In this document: positions 6,825 through 14,542 of the stretch, piece after piece
Numbering within the stretch: position 1 is the first letter of the stretch
Layout of the letters: each line of letters begins with the position of its first letter
NCBI GenBank assembly: GCA_949295465.1
Contig: CASFKY010000006.1
Location: 1 to 54,423, forward strand
Length of the DNA: 54,423 bases
Direction of reading: 5' to 3'
From: an uncultured Oscillospiraceae bacterium
GTDB lineage: Bacteria; Bacillota; Clostridia; Oscillospirales; Ruminococcaceae
Made by a program: the position numbers and the translations under genes
Notes under the pieces: generated by a model
Databases searched by the model: none
What the model saw: the letters and a program-made list of their open reading frames with translations, nothing else
What the model was told of the DNA's origin: nothing

Positions 6825-8129
6825 ATGAGTACCGTAGTGATGATTCTGGGAATTGTGGTGGCATTTTTGCTGCTGGGCTACATGTGCATGAAAGGATGGA
6901 GCATCTACATCTCTGCTCCCCTGTGCGCTCTGATTGTGGCGGTTACGTCGGGGATGAATCCTCTCAGCGCCATCGTGGACAGCTTTTTGCCCGGCACCGG
7001 GGAATACTTGGCCCAATGGTTCGGGCTGTTCATGCTGGGGGCGCTGTTCGGCAGGATTATGGAAACCTCCGGCGCCGCGGCTTCGATTGCCCACTCGGTG
7101 ACCCGGGTGATCGGCGCCCACAATGCCTGTCTGGCGGTGATTCTGGCCACCAGTCTGATGACATACGGCGGCATCAGCCTGTTTGTGGTGGTTTTTGTAA
7201 TGTATCCCTTTGCGGTGGGGCTTTTCCAGGAGGCGGACCTGCCCAAAAGGCTGCTGCCCGGCTGTATCGCCACCGGCGCGTTCAGCTTTACGGCGATTGC
7301 CCTGCCCGGCTCTCCTCAGAACCAAAACGTGCTGCCCACTACCTATTTTGGCACTACACCCACGGCTGCCCCTGTTTTGGGCCTGATTGTGGCCGCCTAC
7401 ATTCTGGTGACCAGTGTCCTGTATATGAACTGGAGAGCCCGCCAGGCAAAGGCCCGGCTGGAACACTTTGTACCCAATGAGAAGGACCTGGCCATCATGG
7501 AGGCCAACAAAAATCAGCAGCTGCCCCATATCATTTCCTCCCTTTTGCCCCTGGTGGTGGTGATCTGCACCATCATCTTTGTGGGCTGGGATACGATGGT
7601 CTGCCTGTTGATCGGTATTCTTCTGGCGATCGCGCTCTTCTTCCCCCGGCTGAAGGGGAATTTCAAAGAGACCATCAACCAGGGCGCGCTGAACTCCACT
7701 GCCGCCATCATGAACACCTCGCTCACAGTGGGCATGGGTGCGGTGATCAAGGCGTCTGCTGCCTTTACCATCATCACCGAGGCCATTGACAAACTGTCGC
7801 AGGGCAACGGTCTTGTCTATGAATTCATCTCCATCAATGTGCTGGCCGGCGTGACGGGTTCCGCCTCCGGCGGTCTGAGCATTGCGCTGACCACCCTGTC
7901 TGACCGGCTGCTGGCCACCGGGATCAACCCCGAAATCCTGCACCGGGTGGCGGCAATCTCTGCCAACGGCCTGGATTCCATGCCCTGGTGCGGTGCGGTC
8001 ATGACCATGTTCGCGGTATGCGGGCTGACCCACAAGGATTCCTACAAGGATGTGGCGGTGGTGAATATTGCCATCACCATGAGCGGTGCTGTTCTGGCAA
8101 TCATTCTGGGCTCCATGGGCGTGTGCTGA
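6825..8129 (+). CDS. GntP-family permease
   Basis: 434-residue integral membrane transporter with about a dozen hydrophobic segments across its length. Segment and loop features (TYGGISLFVVVFV near residue 107-120, PGSPQNQNVLPTTYFGT near 165-182, TGSASGGLSIALT near 345-357) place it in the GntP gluconate/sugar-acid:H+ symporter family of the ion transporter superfamily. It probably imports an organic or sugar acid that the neighbouring enzymes process. The ATG at 6825 has AAAAAGGAGGA upstream. It follows the MBL gene after 33 bp; the next gene begins after 94 bp, with an additional promoter in between. Confidence 0.88.
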   Translation: MSTVVMILGIVVAFLLLGYMCMKGWSIYISAPLCALIVAVTSGMNPLSAIVDSFLPGTGEYLAQWFGLFMLGALFGRIMETSGAAASIAHSVTRVIGAHNACLAVILATSLMTYGGISLFVVVFVMYPFAVGLFQEADLPKRLLPGCIATGAFSFTAIALPGSPQNQNVLPTTYFGTTPTAAPVLGLIVAAYILVTSVLYMNWRARQAKARLEHFVPNEKDLAIMEANKNQQLPHIISSLLPLVVVICTIIFVGWDTMVCLLIGILLAIALFFPRLKGNFKETINQGALNSTAAIMNTSLTVGMGAVIKASAAFTIITEAIDKLSQGNGLVYEFISINVLAGVTGSASGGLSIALTTLSDRLLATGINPEILHRVAAISANGLDSMPWCGAVMTMFAVCGLTHKDSYKDVAVVNIAITMSGAVLAIILGSMGVC

Positions 8130-8145
8130 GAGGATACCGCATAGC

Positions 8146-8173
8146 TTGATTCCGGCCTTTGCAGGATTATAAT
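8146..8173 (+). promoter_or_regulatory. Internal promoter ahead of the split UxaA genes
   Basis: TTGATT (8146-8151), 16-bp spacer, TATAAT (8168-8173). An inverted repeat GGCCTTT (8154-8160) / AAAGGCC (8178-8184) straddles the -10 and may be an operator or a weak hairpin. Confidence 0.55.
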
Positions 8174-8223
8174 GGTAAAAGGCCTGCTTTGGGATAGAAA
8201 ATGCGAAGAAAGGGAACGGTTCC

Positions 8224-8496
8224 ATGCTCAGAAGAAGTTTGATGATCAACCCGGCCGATTCGGTGGTCTGCCTGCTGGAAGACGCCCAAAAAGGAGATAC
8301 CGTCAAGACCCCGGCGGGTGAGACGATCACATTGCTGGAAGATATCGAATTTGCCCACAAAGCCTGTATCAAAGATCTGAAAAAAGGCGACCCGGTGTAC
8401 AAGTACGGGGAGGAGATCGGGTATATGCTCGCCGATGCCCCCAAGGGCACCTGGATCCACAACCACAACATGGACTGTGACCGGGGAAAAAAATAA
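8224..8496 (+). CDS. UxaA-family hydro-lyase small subunit (SAF domain)
   Basis: 90-residue protein matching the N-terminal SAF-type domain of altronate/galactarate dehydratases, ending in the typical GTWIHNHNMDCDRGK. In E. coli UxaA this domain is fused to the catalytic part; here it is a separate gene, as in two-subunit UxaA-like enzymes and in (2R)-sulfolactate sulfo-lyase SuyA. It acts with the large subunit encoded 30 bp downstream. The ATG at 8224 follows GAAAGGGAAC; an in-frame ATG at 8242 is an alternative. The substrate (sugar acid versus sulfolactate or another 2-hydroxy acid) cannot be decided from sequence. Confidence 0.87.
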   Translation: MLRRSLMINPADSVVCLLEDAQKGDTVKTPAGETITLLEDIEFAHKACIKDLKKGDPVYKYGEEIGYMLADAPKGTWIHNHNMDCDRGKK

Positions 8497-8526
8497 GAGA
8501 ACACTGCACATAAAGGAGAGAAAGAA

Positions 8527-9765
8527 TTGGGATATACATTTATGGGGTATCGCCGCCCGGATGGCAGGGTGGGCACCCGAAACTACCTGGCGGTGATCCC
8601 CTCGGTTTTCTGCGCCAATACCACCGCTCAAAAGATAGCGGCCCGGATCCCGGGGGCGGTGGCCCTGCCCCACTGCGTGGGCTGTTCCCAGGTGGGGCTG
8701 GACCTGGAGCTGACCGCCCGCACCCTCAAGGCCATGGGCTGCCATCCCAATGCGGGGGCAGTGCTGGTAATCGGGCTGGGCTGTGAGCGATTTGACCCGC
8801 AGGAGCTGTACGATGCCATCAAGGCTACCGGCAAACCTGTGGCAAAGTTTGTCATCCAGGAAGAGGGCGGTGTGACCAACACGGTGGCCCGGGCGGTGGA
8901 GGCCGGCAAAAAATTTGCCGAGCAGCTGACCCGGCAGCAGCGGGTGGAATGCCCGTTGGGAGAGCTGATGATCGCCACCAAGTGCGGCGGTACCGACGCC
9001 ACCAGCGGCCTGGCCGCCAATCCGGCAGTGGGCAAGATGGTGGATAAAGTGATTGCCGAGGGAGGCAGCGCCATTCTCAGCGAGCTGAATGAGCTGCTGG
9101 GCACCGAAAAATACCTGGCAAAGCGGGCGGTCAACCCCCAGGTGGCACAAAAAATCTATGACGCCATCTATGAAATTGAGGATGTGCTGCGGGGCGGGCT
9201 GGATTTCAGCCTGCCGGCCAATCGGAACCACCTGATCAGCCGGGGCAACTTTGACGGCGGGGTCAGCAGCGTGGTGGAAAAGGCGCTGGGCGGCATCCAC
9301 AAATCCGGCACCGCGCCTATCCAGGATGTGCTGCCCTATGCGGTCCCGCCCCGCAAAGATCAGAAAGGGCTGTTCCTGATGGACTACGAGAGCCAGGACG
9401 GCGAGGTTGTCACCGGCATGATCGGCTGCGGCTGCCAGGTAGTGGCTTTTACCACCGGGCGCGGCCATGCCACCGGGCACCCGCTGGCGCCGGTGCTGAA
9501 GATCACCGGCAACTATAAAACCTATGCCAGCATGCGGGAGTGCTTCGATTTCGACGCCAGCGGCGTGATCAGCGGAGAAAAAACGCTGGATGAGCTGGGA
9601 GCGGAATTGCTGGATTTGGTGATCCGGGTGGCCAGCGGCCAGCAGACCGCCGCCGAGAAATTGGGCGGCACCGAGCTGTTCTGCGTGGCACGCCGGCACG
9701 GCTACCACCGCAAGGACCCGGAGGAGCTTCGCCGGCATGCCCGGGAATGTGGAGAGTGCCCGTAA
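8527..9765 (+). CDS. UxaA-family hydro-lyase large subunit
   Basis: 412-residue catalytic subunit of an altronate-dehydratase-type lyase that eliminates from a 2-hydroxy/sugar acid, probably with a bound Fe. Family hallmarks: GYRRPDGRVGTRNYLAV at the N-terminus, PHCVGCSQVG, LVIGLGCE, IATKCGGTDATSG and CGCQVVAFTTGRGHATGHPL; conserved Cys residues are present. I chose the TTG at 8527 because AAAGGAG lies eight bases upstream; the ATG at 8542 would sit too far. Last gene of the operon, closed by a strong terminator at 9774. Equally plausible names are altronate/galactarate-type dehydratase and sulfolactate sulfo-lyase beta (SuyB-like). Confidence 0.88.
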   Translation: MGYTFMGYRRPDGRVGTRNYLAVIPSVFCANTTAQKIAARIPGAVALPHCVGCSQVGLDLELTARTLKAMGCHPNAGAVLVIGLGCERFDPQELYDAIKATGKPVAKFVIQEEGGVTNTVARAVEAGKKFAEQLTRQQRVECPLGELMIATKCGGTDATSGLAANPAVGKMVDKVIAEGGSAILSELNELLGTEKYLAKRAVNPQVAQKIYDAIYEIEDVLRGGLDFSLPANRNHLISRGNFDGGVSSVVEKALGGIHKSGTAPIQDVLPYAVPPRKDQKGLFLMDYESQDGEVVTGMIGCGCQVVAFTTGRGHATGHPLAPVLKITGNYKTYASMRECFDFDASGVISGEKTLDELGAELLDLVIRVASGQQTAAEKLGGTELFCVARRHGYHRKDPEELRRHARECGECP

Positions 9766-9773
9766 AGGCGGAA

Positions 9774-9806
9774 GGGGAAATGTCCCGTGGGACATTTCCC
9801 CTTTTT
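9774..9806 (+). terminator. Terminator of the UxaA-type operon
   Basis: 13-bp perfect stem GGGGAAATGTCCC / GGGACATTTCCCC with a two-base loop and CTTTTTG tail, starting 8 bases after the stop codon. Confidence 0.92.
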
Positions 9807-9818
9807 GAGTGCAGAAAG

Positions 9819-9847
9819 CAGACAAACCGCCCCAAATTTTGTATAAT
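9819..9847 (+). promoter_or_regulatory. Promoter of opine-dehydrogenase-like gene
   Basis: TATAAT at 9842-9847 with a poor -35 (CAGACA, 9819-9824) at 17-bp spacing, downstream of the operon terminator. Confidence 0.55.
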
Positions 9848-9904
9848 ATACTCAGAGCCCATAAAGGCAACAAAGCAAGATCAAAGAGAAAGGAAGCTGT
9901 ACAT

Positions 9905-10939
9905 ATGAGATTTGCCGTGATCGGTGCGGGCAATACCGGCAAGGCGGTGGCCGCGTATCTGAAAAAGGAAGGGCAGGAAGTCGTGCTCTACTGCCGCAAT
10001 CCCCAGCTGGCCCAGCAGCTGTGCCAGGAGGGCCTGAGCGCCCAGGGCGCGGTGGAAGGTCACTTTGAGGTGAAGGCCACCAGTGATCTGGCCGAGGCGG
10101 TGCGGGATGCCCAGGTGATCCTGGTGCAGACGGTGGCCTCCGGGCATGCGCCGGTAGCTCAGGCCCTGAAAGGCCTTTTGCAGCCCGGCCAGATCATTCT
10201 GATTTTCAACGGCAACTGGGGCGCCGCCGAGTTTGCGGCCATCCTGGGCCAGGAGGCCAAGGAGAAAAAGGTGGCCATCTGCGAGACCGGCGCCCAGCTG
10301 TTTTTGTGCGCTTCGCCCACGCCGGTTTCGGTGAATGTGCGGACCATCAAGCAGGGCATTGCCCTGGCCTGCACCGAGACGGCCCGCACCGGCGAAGTGA
10401 TGCAGACCCTGAAGGAGGCCTTCCCCCAGCTGACCCCCGGCAGCAATGTGGTGGACACCTCTCTGAACGGCTCCAACCCGGTGGTGCACGGCCCCATTGC
10501 CACCTTCAACATTACCCGGCTGGAAAACGGGGAGGACTACACTCTTTTTGGCACCGCCCTGCCCCAGAAGACGGTGGAGTATATCGAGCACATCGACGCA
10601 GAACGCTGCGCGGTGGCCGAAGCTGTGGGAGTCAAGAGCATTTCGGTGCTGGATATCCTGAACAGCTTCTGGCCGGATAAAAAGACCAGTGTGTACGGGG
10701 CCCTGAAGGAGAACAAGGCCTATGAGGCCACCCCTGGCCCCAAGAGCCTGAAACACCGCTACCTGGATGAGGATCTGCCCTACGGCCTGGTGCCTCTGGT
10801 GCGGCTGGGCGATGTATACGGGGTGGATACCCCCTATCTGGACGCGCTGATCCGGGTGCTGGGGCTGTACCTGGGCCGGGATTATCTGAAAGAGGGCCCG
10901 GCGGTGGAGACCTTCAATTTCAAGGAGCTTCTGGGCTGA
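9905..10939 (+). CDS. NAD/NADP octopine/nopaline dehydrogenase family protein
   Basis: 344-residue oxidoreductase. The N-terminal Rossmann domain begins MRFAVIGAGNTGKAV (GxGxxG at residues 7-12); the C-terminal opine-dehydrogenase domain carries the conserved His in NPVVHGPIAT. The family links amino acids and keto acids reductively or runs the reverse reaction; ketopantoate-reductase-like enzymes share the N-terminal part, but the C-terminal half argues for the ODH group. The ATG at 9905 follows AAAGGAAG. It has its own promoter and terminators on both sides, so it is linked to, but transcribed apart from, the UxaA-type operon. The real substrate is unknown. Confidence 0.85.
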   Translation: MRFAVIGAGNTGKAVAAYLKKEGQEVVLYCRNPQLAQQLCQEGLSAQGAVEGHFEVKATSDLAEAVRDAQVILVQTVASGHAPVAQALKGLLQPGQIILIFNGNWGAAEFAAILGQEAKEKKVAICETGAQLFLCASPTPVSVNVRTIKQGIALACTETARTGEVMQTLKEAFPQLTPGSNVVDTSLNGSNPVVHGPIATFNITRLENGEDYTLFGTALPQKTVEYIEHIDAERCAVAEAVGVKSISVLDILNSFWPDKKTSVYGALKENKAYEATPGPKSLKHRYLDEDLPYGLVPLVRLGDVYGVDTPYLDALIRVLGLYLGRDYLKEGPAVETFNFKELLG

Positions 10940-10968
10940 AAAACGCGAAATACGGCTGAAAACCGGGG

Positions 10969-10998
10969 GCGGGCGCCGGCAGGGCGCCCGCTCTTTTT
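10969..10998 (+). terminator. Terminator of opine-dehydrogenase-like gene
   Basis: Stem GCGGGCGCC / GGCGCCCGC with loop GGCAG, followed by TCTTTTT. Confidence 0.85.
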
Positions 10999-11038
10999 GC
11001 CGCCTGTGGAAATTTTTTGAGATTTTTTCAAAAACCTC

Positions 11039-11067
11039 TTGCATTCTGGGGAAAGCTGTGATAAAAT
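11039..11067 (+). promoter_or_regulatory. Promoter of tRNA-Val
   Basis: TTGCAT (11039-11044), 17-bp spacer, TAAAAT (11062-11067), 13 bp before the tRNA. Confidence 0.75.
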
Positions 11068-11079
11068 AATTTTCGTTGC

Positions 11080-11156
11080 GGAGGCTTAGCTCAGCTGGTT
11101 AGAGCACCTGCATCACACGCAGGGGGTCTGGGGTTCGAGTCCCTAAGTCTCCACCA
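11080..11156 (+). tRNA. tRNA-Val (anticodon CAC)
   Basis: 77-nt cloverleaf with encoded CCA: acceptor GGAGGCT / AGTCTCC, D arm GCTC...GAGC, anticodon stem CCTGC / GCAGG with loop ATCACAC, anticodon CAC at 11114-11116 reading GTG (Val), T loop TTCGAGT. The gene sits at the left edge of an AT-richer insert, a common integration target. Confidence 0.96.
11149..11156 (+). repeat. Possible left direct repeat (tRNA 3' end CTCCACCA)
   Basis: The eight bases ending the tRNA recur at 13345-13352 at the far side of the AT-rich insert, also followed by a terminator. Short, so only suggestive of an old attachment-site duplication. Confidence 0.3.
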
Positions 11157-11161
11157 TACAG

Positions 11162-11211
11162 AACAAATCCGAACCTTATGCCGATTGGTGATGGGTTCGG
11201 ATTTGTTTTTT
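11162..11211 (+). terminator. Terminator after tRNA-Val
   Basis: 14-bp stem AACAAATCCGAACC / GGTTCGGATTTGTT with T run. Confidence 0.88.
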
Positions 11212-11230
11212 ATATAGTATAAACACGGAA

Positions 11231-11268
11231 AAGCGGCTGAGTGTCCTGCGAGACATTCAGCCGCTTTT
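11231..11268 (+). terminator. Second terminator in the tRNA-Val/insert junction
   Basis: Stem AAGCGGCTGA / TCAGCCGCTT extended by GTGTC / GACAT, loop CTGCGA, then TTTTT. The 272 bases between the tRNA and the next gene hold these two terminators and otherwise nothing I recognise. Confidence 0.8.
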
Positions 11269-11428
11269 TGCATTTTGAGAGAGAGCTTTTGTTCTATCTG
11301 CACATATTTCGTTGTGCGTCTAATAACAAAATGGTATACTGAGTACAACGCAGAGCTGCTTGGCTCTTTGCAGAGGACGATAATTGGTTCCCGCTTTCTG
11401 CAATCGAATTCAGAAGGGAGCGTTTGCT

Positions 11429-12046
11429 ATGTTCTACAGACTAAGTTGGCCTGCAAATGGAAAATTCGCCACATGTGGGCCATACAAACCGTCTTATATC
11501 TCTACTGAACATGACAACTGTCCTTTGTGCGCAAGCCATATTGGTGGTCGTTATTGGGAGCACCCCAGAACACTGGCAATCAATGGAACCCGTTTCCCGG
11601 ATTTCTTATTTACAACGCCATACCCTGCGGTTTCTGAACGATTTGTAGAGCTGTATAAAAGCTCTGGCTTAAAGGGAATCTTGGGATTTGAGGAGATCGA
11701 ACACTATCGCATCCGAAAGACTGCCACGCTCAATCACAAATACTACACTCTTACGGTGATGAGAAGCAAAATGTCCATCAACTACCAAGAGTCTGAACTG
11801 GAATTTGGAAAGACCGAGCACGAGCATTTTTGTCCACTTTGTGATCCCCAACGGAGAACAATAAACGGGATAAAGCGGATGGTCCTCAATGAAGAATGCT
11901 ATGACGGAGAGGACATTTTTAAGCTCTACACAACCGGTAATGCTCTGTATTTGTCAGAAGCGTTTGTGGATTTTGTCAAAAAGAATCATCTCACAAATCT
12001 GGGAATTCGCCCGCTCGATGATTATGAAAAACGCATTGTTCTGTGA
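11429..12046 (+). CDS. Double-CxxC protein, SitI6-like immunity candidate
   Basis: 205-residue soluble protein with two CPLC motifs (Cys31/34 and Cys135/138), about 104 residues apart, in two halves of similar design. That spacing and the N-terminal context resemble the double-CXXCG family that includes the Myxococcus SitI6 immunity proteins, though the fifth position is A or D here, not G. If so it would neutralise a polymorphic or contact-dependent toxin; no toxin gene lies next to it. The ATG at 11429 has AAGGGAG upstream. Base composition (near 45% GC by eye) is well below that of flanking genes, indicating acquired DNA. Confidence 0.6.
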   Translation: MFYRLSWPANGKFATCGPYKPSYISTEHDNCPLCASHIGGRYWEHPRTLAINGTRFPDFLFTTPYPAVSERFVELYKSSGLKGILGFEEIEHYRIRKTATLNHKYYTLTVMRSKMSINYQESELEFGKTEHEHFCPLCDPQRRTINGIKRMVLNEECYDGEDIFKLYTTGNALYLSEAFVDFVKKNHLTNLGIRPLDDYEKRIVL

Positions 12047-12088
12047 TCCTTTTCAAAGAGCAGCTGAGATGAACCGGGAGGAAATCCA

Positions 12089-12569
12089 TTGAACAGCACA
12101 AAGTGGAATGAAATATTTACGGTGTTCTATCAGAACGAATGTGACGGAAATATTCCGCTGGTTCGTTGGCGCACAAAAGATTTGGAAACCGGGCTTATCA
12201 GTAATTGGGATGGGTCGTGGACTCATTTCGGATGTGAGCCGAGAAATTGGAGGCACATCGATTATTTGCAGATTGAACTGACTGAGCAAAATCGGGAGTT
12301 TGTGCTACAAGAGCTCAGAAAAATCCGTGTCCCTGGAACCATTTCTAATGGGATAGCAACAATATATGGGTACAGACAGGATATAGATTATATTACCATG
12401 CTTCGCTCCTGTTTTTGAAGAAAGGATCAATGCGGTTGTAGAACATTTTCCCGAGGCCAGTTATAAGAACGGAGTTTTGTGCCTTAGGCTTTCAGCCTTC
12501 GACGCGAACAACCCGGACGATATTGAATACCAACGGATGGTTCACGAGACATTCTGGCAATCTCGATGA
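12089..12569 (+). pseudogene. Small accessory gene broken by a +1 frameshift (DUF6678-like?)
   Basis: Starts at TTG 12089 behind GGGAGGAAA. The first 104 codons (to ATG 12398-12400) read in one frame, then stop at 12416-12418. If one base (C12401) is skipped, the frame continues as TTC GCT CCT GTT and so on, giving FAPVFEERINAVVEHFPE and more down to the stop TGA at 12567-12569, a coherent product of about 159 residues. So this is either a natural frameshift or a sequencing error. The N-terminal part (KWNEIF..VRWRTKDL..WDGSW) reminds me of DUF6678 proteins, often found among immunity genes; that is a weak guess. It follows the double-CxxC gene by 42 bp in the same orientation. Confidence 0.65.
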
Positions 12570-12583
12570 GCGGGTAAATTATC

Positions 12584-13288
12584 ATGACAAAAATAGAAGA
12601 GTTTGAAAACAAACTTATAGCCAACGGGATGTGCAGTGAGGATTTCACAGAGTTGGAAAAACTGCTCAGACGGGTCCACGACAACTTTTTGAAGCTGCAA
12701 CATTGTTATATAACAGCACAGCGATTCCCCAAAGCAAATTATAAACAAGCCATAGATTTGGTTGTCTTTGGCATGGAAACCTATCCCCCTGATAGTTGGT
12801 TCAGCAAATACAGCTGCTATTTATCCATGGGAACGATATATCAAAAAGCCGAGGTTTTTCAAGAGGCTTATGAGGCATACCGAAAGGCCGAAAATATCCT
12901 TGAGACTTCCCTGGATCCCCGCAACTTCGCTTCTTACCAGCAAAGTCTGGCCTTGGATCTGTTTTGGGTGAAGCTCCACATGGATGATTTTCAGTATTCG
13001 CCCGAACTGGAGAAATATTATAATATTGCCCTCGAGGACAGCAAATTTGCCCGGGCTTTTCTTGGCCATAGATTTCGCTCGGCGGTTGCCGAAATAATCA
13101 TTTGTTTGCATTATGCTCAAAAGGACAAAGCAAAAGCAGCATATAAACGAGCGATAGAGCTTTGCGCACCAGGCTACAAAGGGGATTTGTACGAGCTCTT
13201 AAAGAAGCACCGATATACAGAATCTCTTAAGGTGACAGATCAGTGTGCGGCATATTTGAATCGCCTGAGCCATGAGATGAAAACTTAA
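12584..13288 (+). CDS. Hypothetical helical protein (TPR-like)
   Basis: 234-residue soluble protein with no catalytic motif that I recognise. Helix-rich, with TPR-like spacing of aromatic and Ala residues around residues 85-115 (GTIYQKAEVFQEAYEAYRKA) and 175-195 (AQKDKAKAAYKRAIEL). The ATG at 12584 has only a weak upstream site. It lies 14 bp after the broken gene and shares its low GC, so it belongs to the same accessory block. A role as an immunity or adaptor protein is possible but not shown. Confidence 0.6.
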   Translation: MTKIEEFENKLIANGMCSEDFTELEKLLRRVHDNFLKLQHCYITAQRFPKANYKQAIDLVVFGMETYPPDSWFSKYSCYLSMGTIYQKAEVFQEAYEAYRKAENILETSLDPRNFASYQQSLALDLFWVKLHMDDFQYSPELEKYYNIALEDSKFARAFLGHRFRSAVAEIIICLHYAQKDKAKAAYKRAIELCAPGYKGDLYELLKKHRYTESLKVTDQCAAYLNRLSHEMKT

Positions 13289-13344
13289 AACCGCGAGCCA
13301 GGCTGATGATGTCGCAGCCTTCGGGGTAGATTCTCGGCCCCGTA

Positions 13345-13352
13345 CTCCACCA
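13345..13352 (+). repeat. Possible right direct repeat (CTCCACCA)
   Basis: Copy of the tRNA-Val 3' end at the right border of the AT-rich block, directly before a strong terminator; see 11149-11156. Confidence 0.3.
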
Positions 13353-13355
13353 CAA

Positions 13356-13396
13356 AAGCTCCGAATCTGATTTCAGATTCGGAGCTTTTTGTTTTT
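13356..13396 (+). terminator. Terminator at the right end of the accessory block
   Basis: 15-bp perfect stem AAGCTCCGAATCTGA / TCAGATTCGGAGCTT with a two-base loop and TTTGTTTTT tail. Confidence 0.88.
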
Positions 13397-13411
13397 GCAA
13401 AGTGAAGCCAA

Positions 13412-13454
13412 GGGCCGGGGCGGCCTTCCCGCGAGAAGGCTGCCCCGGCCTTTT
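13412..13454 (+). terminator. GC-rich hairpin, second terminator
   Basis: Stem GGCCGGGGCGGCCTTC / GAAGGCTGCCCCGGCC (one mismatch) followed by TTTT. Between it and the LysR stop at 13568 I see no gene. Confidence 0.6.
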
Positions 13455-13567
13455 GGGTTTAAGCCCATCCCATCCGAGCGGGATGGGATGTCGGAGGAGA
13501 AAGAGCAGTATCTCAAAGCAGCACCCGGCCAAAAGTCACCCGTAGAGAGGCCGGGAACCTGCCGGCG

Positions 13568-14461
13568 TCAGGGCTGAGCCCCCAGTTCGGCCCGCATCTC
13601 CTCCACGAATTTTTCGGTGGCCTTGGAAAATACCTGGTATATTTTCCACACCAGGCGGGCTGTCAGCTCAAAGGGCGGCTCCAGCGGGCGGAAACAGAGA
13701 TTGCTGCCCTCGGTGTGGATGAGCTTGTCCAGACAGACCGCGATTCCAAACCCTTCGTCCACCAGAAGAGAGGCGTTGAAAACCAGGTTGTAGGTGGCCA
13801 CCACCTGGAGTCTGGTCACATTCCGCCTCAGCCAGCCGGAAATCTGTTCCTCGGTGCCCTGCTGATGGGAGAGGATCAGCCGCCGCTTCCACAGGTCCTG
13901 GGGGCAGATCGCCTCTTTGCGGGCCAGAGGATCATCCCGCCGCATCAGCACCCCCATCCGATCTCCCAGGGGCAGCTGGATGGACTCGTATTTCTGCGGG
14001 TCCACCTGGGTGTACACCAGGCCCAGATCGATGAGCCCTTTGTCCAGCTGTTCCAGCACAAATCCCGCGTTGCCGCTGGCAATATGATAGCGGATCTGGT
14101 GGCCCCGGCCCTCCAGACGCCGGGCGGCGCGGGCAAGCAGGCGGATGGAGTCTGTCTCTCCGGCCCCGATATACACCTCGCCCTCCACAGCCTCATCACT
14201 CAGAGCAACCTCGCTCTCCATCTTCTGCACCAGGGACAGAATCTCTTCCGCCCGGCGGCGGACAATGAGCCCCTCGTCGGTGAGCTGTACCCGGCGGCTA
14301 CCCTTGGCGCCCCGGATGAGCAGCTGCTTGCCCAGCTCCTCCTCCATCTGGCGCAGCTGAGTGGAGAGGGTGGGCTGGGACAGGTGCAGGGAGGCCGCCG
14401 CCGCAGAGATGTTCTTTTCCCGGGCAACCGCCAGAAAATATTGCAGCACGCGCAGTTCCAT
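13568..14461 (-). CDS. LysR family transcriptional regulator
   Basis: 297-residue LTTR. N-terminal winged HTH at residues 1-60 (MELRVLQYFLAVAREKNISA, LHLSQPTLSTQLRQMEEELG), then a linker helix and a periplasmic-binding-protein-like effector domain (about 90-290). The ATG at 14461 follows CAAGGAG. Divergent from the SDR operon, with a typical LTTR arrangement in the 226-bp spacer: its own promoter overlaps the palindrome that sits at about -65 of the SDR promoter. Therefore likely an autorepressor and co-inducer-dependent activator of the SDR/lipoprotein/flavodoxin operon. Effector unknown. Confidence 0.93.
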   Translation of the reverse strand: MELRVLQYFLAVAREKNISAAAASLHLSQPTLSTQLRQMEEELGKQLLIRGAKGSRRVQLTDEGLIVRRRAEEILSLVQKMESEVALSDEAVEGEVYIGAGETDSIRLLARAARRLEGRGHQIRYHIASGNAGFVLEQLDKGLIDLGLVYTQVDPQKYESIQLPLGDRMGVLMRRDDPLARKEAICPQDLWKRRLILSHQQGTEEQISGWLRRNVTRLQVVATYNLVFNASLLVDEGFGIAVCLDKLIHTEGSNLCFRPLEPPFELTARLVWKIYQVFSKATEKFVEEMRAELGAQP

Positions 14462-14513
14462 GGCTTTCTCCTTGAAAACAGAGGGCGGATGCCTCCGCGT
14501 TGTCTATAAGTGA

Positions 14514-14542
14514 ATTGTAACAGAAAATTCTATAGGTATCAA
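14514..14542 (-). promoter_or_regulatory. LysR gene promoter
   Basis: TTGATA (14542-14537), 17-bp spacer, TACAAT (14519-14514) on the minus strand; its -35 lies inside the LTTR palindrome. Confidence 0.7.

Noticed and set aside
5976-8576. 866-codon open frame on the minus strand
   Set aside because: Antisense to the MBL and GntP genes, whose motifs and ribosome sites are clear; product is a His/Gly/Gln-rich shadow of GC-biased codons.
13289-13352. tRNA or tmRNA remnant ending in CCACCA
   Set aside because: No acceptor or T-arm pairing can be built; only the last eight bases resemble the tRNA end.
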